64,000 nt of DNA from Adineta vaga. Lineage: Eukaryota; Rotifera. The translations under genes and the position numbers were made by a program. Positions 60,892-64,000 of the stretch are shown here, piece after piece (position 1 is the stretch's first letter; every line of letters starts with the position of its first letter). The stretch is taken from the NCBI GenBank assembly GCA_021613535.1, contig CP075496.1:3162001-3226000 (forward strand), read 5' to 3'. Under the pieces are notes generated by a model that saw only the letters and a list, made by a program, of their open reading frames with translations, was not told the origin of the DNA and made no database searches.

Positions 60892-63800
60892 ATGTCAGCA
60901 GCAACAACAGCAGCACCCATACGAAATATTAAATCTCGTTTATCAACAACTATTAATACTCGAAATAATATGACAGCAAATGGAAATGAAACAAAATTCA
61001 ATCGAATTCATCCAAAAAAATCTTCAAGTACAACCAATATCTCACAAGATTATTCAGCAACAAATGGTTCTATTAATCATTTAAAGAAACGTACTGTTGT
61101 ATCTAACAATCATCATTTAAATAAATCAATATCGACTAACGAAAGAAATACAACTAATCATCATCACATCACAATGGACATGATTCTAATAAAAATTTGC
61201 CCAATAATTCAATTCGATCTCCATCACCCATTGTTTTTCATGCAATTGCACCAGCTTCATCATCAGAAGATATTATTCCAGAGGAAAAGGTATCTTTCTT
61301 AAGAACAAACGATTCTCTACAAGTAAAAGCATAGAAAAGATTTTTCATTCCTAAGATAACGTTATTGTTTATGAAAAAAAGATGTTTAAGCTATCTGTAT
61401 TAAGAATCATTATGTACAAACACAACGTGGAAATTCTTTTTTTTTTCTCTTTATTTTAGTCGAATAATGAACTTGTGTCAGCATCCAGCCGTCGAATAGC
61501 AAATATTCTTGCTCATAGTCGAATAAAAACAATGTCAAATGTAATATCAAGCTGTTCGGATGAAGAACGCGAATCGAGTACTCATAATTCTCAAAATGAA
61601 TCATCATCATCATCAATTGATACTGATACTGATGCTGATGAATCTGATCATGAATCCAATAGTAATTCAACAAAACTAATGAATAAATCACGTCGTTTTC
61701 AAAAAACTCGAAAAACAAGTTTTTCATCATTGAATAATAATCATACACCACCAATATCACGAACAAATATACGTAAAGATGATCATCAACAGCAACAACA
61801 ACATGATAGATCCAGTTCCAATGACGAAGATACGACAGAAATCAATGGATTAAATGATGACATACTATCTACGAATCGACGAATAAAATTATTTCCATTA
61901 AAAAAACGTGATCATATGACAGCGACAACAACAACAGATGATGACACAACAAAACATCATCGATATCATCCATTAGATAATCTTCAATTTAATGGAAAAC
62001 TGTTTCCATCAGATTCAACGAGATCATCACCAGTACCTACAAATGTTACACTCATAAATCCAATTCCAACACGAAAACCAAGTCGTTTTCAAGTTAAATC
62101 CATACGAAAATCTCAACAACATCACCTTCTATTATCTAATGCAACAACAGCTAAATCATCGAATGATGACGATGGTTCAGCATCCAATCAACGTACAAAA
62201 ATATCACTAAAACAATCATTATTTGAACGTAAACATACGAATACGCCAACTACCGATGGAGAAAATTCGACAACTAATACCGATAATATTGTTAATGGTG
62301 CCTTATTGACATTGAAACATGTTAAAAATGGAGGTATTGGTAATGGAAATGGACATCATCGTGTACGTTTTCACGTAACACAACATAAAAAACATGAATC
62401 ACCTGCAGAAGAAGAAAAAATATCAGCTCCAGTAACACCTTCACCAGCAGTAGTTCCGCCTTCATCAACAACTTCAGCACAAGGAGAAGTTAGTTAATTT
62501 GAATATGATATTTGATTCAGAAAAATATTCGTTTGTTTTTCGTAGGATGAAGAAGAAGAAGAAGCTGTTGCTAAAAGTCCCGATAATCGTTTTATTAAAT
62601 ATGCAAAAGAAATCGGTCGTGGTGCATTTAAAACTGTATATCGTGGTTTAGATACGGAAACAAGTGTTGCAGTTGCTTGGTGTGAATTACAAGTAAGAAA
62701 GAAATAATCACGAGATTTGACATAGAAATCCATTTTTCCACTTTAGGAATTTGCACAATTTGATAGACATGAACGTGCACGTTTTAAAGAAGAAGCTGAA
62801 ATGTTAAAGAAACTTCAACATCAAAATATTGTTCGTTTCTATGATTTTTGGGAAGAAACAAATCAACGAACAAACAAAAAAGTTATTATACTTGTTACAG
62901 AATTAATGACATCGGGTTCATTAAAAGGGTAAAAAAACAAAGAGACTTTTTGTATTGATATTCACAAATCATTTGTTTCATATAGATATATTCGGAATTT
63001 CAAAGGACAAAAGGAAGAAAAACGTATTAATGTCATGAAAAAATGGTGTCGACAAATTCTTAAAGGTCTTGCTTATTTACATAGTCGGAATCCGCCTGTT
63101 ATTCATCGAGATTTAAAATGTGACAATGTTTTCATATCCAGTACAACCGGTTGCGTGAAAATCGGTGATCTTGGTTTAGCAACATTTAAAACTCAAACAT
63201 TCGCTAAAAGTATGCGTGGTACAATGGAATTTATGGCACCGGAAATGTTCGATGAAAAATATGATGAATTAGTTGATATTTATTCATTTGGTTTATGTAT
63301 GTTAGAAATGATTACAGGTGAATATCCATATATTGAATGTAAAGGACCAACAGCTGTGATAAAACGTGTTACAGCTGGTTTAAAACCTGATTGTTATTAT
63401 AAAGTTGAAAGTGAAGATGTTCGAGAAGTCATTGATTGTTGTATAAGAACGAAAAAAGAAGAACGTTTATCTGTACATGATCTATTACAACATTCATTCT
63501 TTCTTGATGATAATGGTTTACGTATTGATCTTGTTCGAGATTCATCGGATGATTCTGTTGTTATGATGAAAAATGATTCAGTAGATTTAAAATTGAAAAT
63601 TGTTGATAAAGCAAAACGAAAAGCTTTATTTGCAGAAAAGAAAGTTTTATCAACGGTTTTTGAAGCCATACTTTTCCCATATAATCTCAATAATGATACA
63701 CCAGAACAAATTGCAGATGAATTAATTGGCAAAACTTATATTTTTGATGAAGATAAAAAATTTGTTATACAATCCATTAAAGATCGTGTTCGAGCATTGA

Positions 63801-64000
63801 ATTATGAGTCGATTGATCGACAAGCTGGTGTATACTCGGGAAATGTGAAACCAACGATCAATCAAACGCCACAACCATCTATTATAATGCAACAACAGCA
63901 GCAACAACAACAACAACAGCAACAGCAACAACAACAACAACAGCAGCTGCAACAATCTCATCAACAGCTATCTCACCAACAGCAACAACAAACGGCACCT
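60892..64000 (+). CDS. WNK: WNK (with-no-lysine) kinase, partial at right edge
   Basis: Exons 60892-61289, 61460-62488, 62546-62692, 62747-62938 and 62996 to the edge. A long Ser/Thr/Asn-rich disordered N-terminus precedes the kinase. The kinase has the WNK pattern: [13 protein letters not shown] with the catalytic Lys in the Gly-rich strand, and VAVAWCELQ with Cys where other kinases have Lys. These are followed by [48 protein letters not shown] (chloride-pocket DLG) and activation loop [16 protein letters not shown]. After it come the PF2-like domain ([23 protein letters not shown]) and [16 protein letters not shown]. WNKs sense chloride and crowding and activate SPAK/OSR1 to control cation-chloride cotransport. 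Odd points: GTMEF replaces the usual GTPEF. The N-terminal exon also changes frame near 61160-61180, from [10 protein letters not shown] to [12 protein letters not shown]. The C-terminus lies outside the window. Confidence 0.93.
63891..63949 (+). repeat. CAA/CAG repeat coding polyglutamine in WNK
   Basis: About 18 consecutive Gln codons after the PF2-like region of the WNK kinase, followed by further Gln-rich sequence to the window end. Confidence 0.93.

Noticed and set aside
1-64000. Transposable elements, CRISPR arrays, rRNA, telomeric repeats
   Set aside because: I saw no reverse transcriptase, transposase or integrase motif, no spaced direct repeats and no rRNA; CRISPR is not expected in this animal genome.

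Overview
This 64 kb window is eukaryotic nuclear DNA. It is strongly A+T-rich and gene-dense. Introns are mostly about 50-70 nt with plain GT-AG ends, and both strands carry genes in no large blocks. The gene content is animal: HIRA-complex ubinuclein, parkin, a nicotinic receptor, a WNK kinase, FHIP1, CFAP95 and a dystrophin-family protein. Several families point to a rotifer, most likely a bdelloid: an NHL-repeat/EGF membrane protein of a type abundant in bdelloids, a nuclear receptor with two DNA-binding domains, and many intronless orphan rhodopsin-like receptors. The rotifer assignment is inference; I ran no database search.

Layout. 0-6 kb: a TEX47-like gene running off the left edge (-), a 71-residue two-EF-hand protein (+), an unrecognised low-complexity protein (+) and an intronless 7TM receptor (-). 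6.6-11.8 kb: a 20-exon FHIP1 gene (-), an adaptor between FTS/Hook and dynein. 13.3-15.9 kb: an NHL/EGF transmembrane gene (-) with an in-frame stop and a dinucleotide frameshift, called a pseudogene. 18.3-23 kb: a two-DBD nuclear receptor (+) facing, tail to tail, a nicotinic-type alpha subunit (-) with an altered pore. 24-25 kb: a short parkin-like E3 ligase (-). 25.5-31.9 kb: a WSC/C-type-lectin-like membrane protein followed on the same strand, 182 bp later, by ubinuclein. 32.6-39.4 kb: a single-pass membrane protein and a PTB-type splicing regulator with only two RRMs (both -). 39.9-44.4 kb: CFAP95 (-) diverging from a dystrophin/dystrotelin-like gene (+), which is followed by SPT4 (+). 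44.5-52.2 kb: three intronless paralogous 7TM receptors (-), two almost identical over 890 bp. 54-56.9 kb: an ASH/MSP-domain protein resembling CEP192/SPD-2 (+). 60.9-64 kb: a WNK kinase (+) running off the right edge.

There is no single operon or pathway. The themes are cilia and centrosome (CFAP95, TEX47-like, SPD-2-like), chromatin and transcription (ubinuclein, SPT4, nuclear receptor), RNA processing (PTB) and chemosensory or neural receptors (four 7TM receptors, nicotinic subunit). Two downstream same-strand genes, ubinuclein and SPT4, have their ATG directly after a splice-acceptor AG. This fits spliced-leader trans-splicing, a process reported in bdelloid rotifers. Several genes carry apparent frameshifts (NHL/EGF, third tandem 7TM, WNK N-terminus). 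All exon joins given here were read by eye from splice signals and family conservation.
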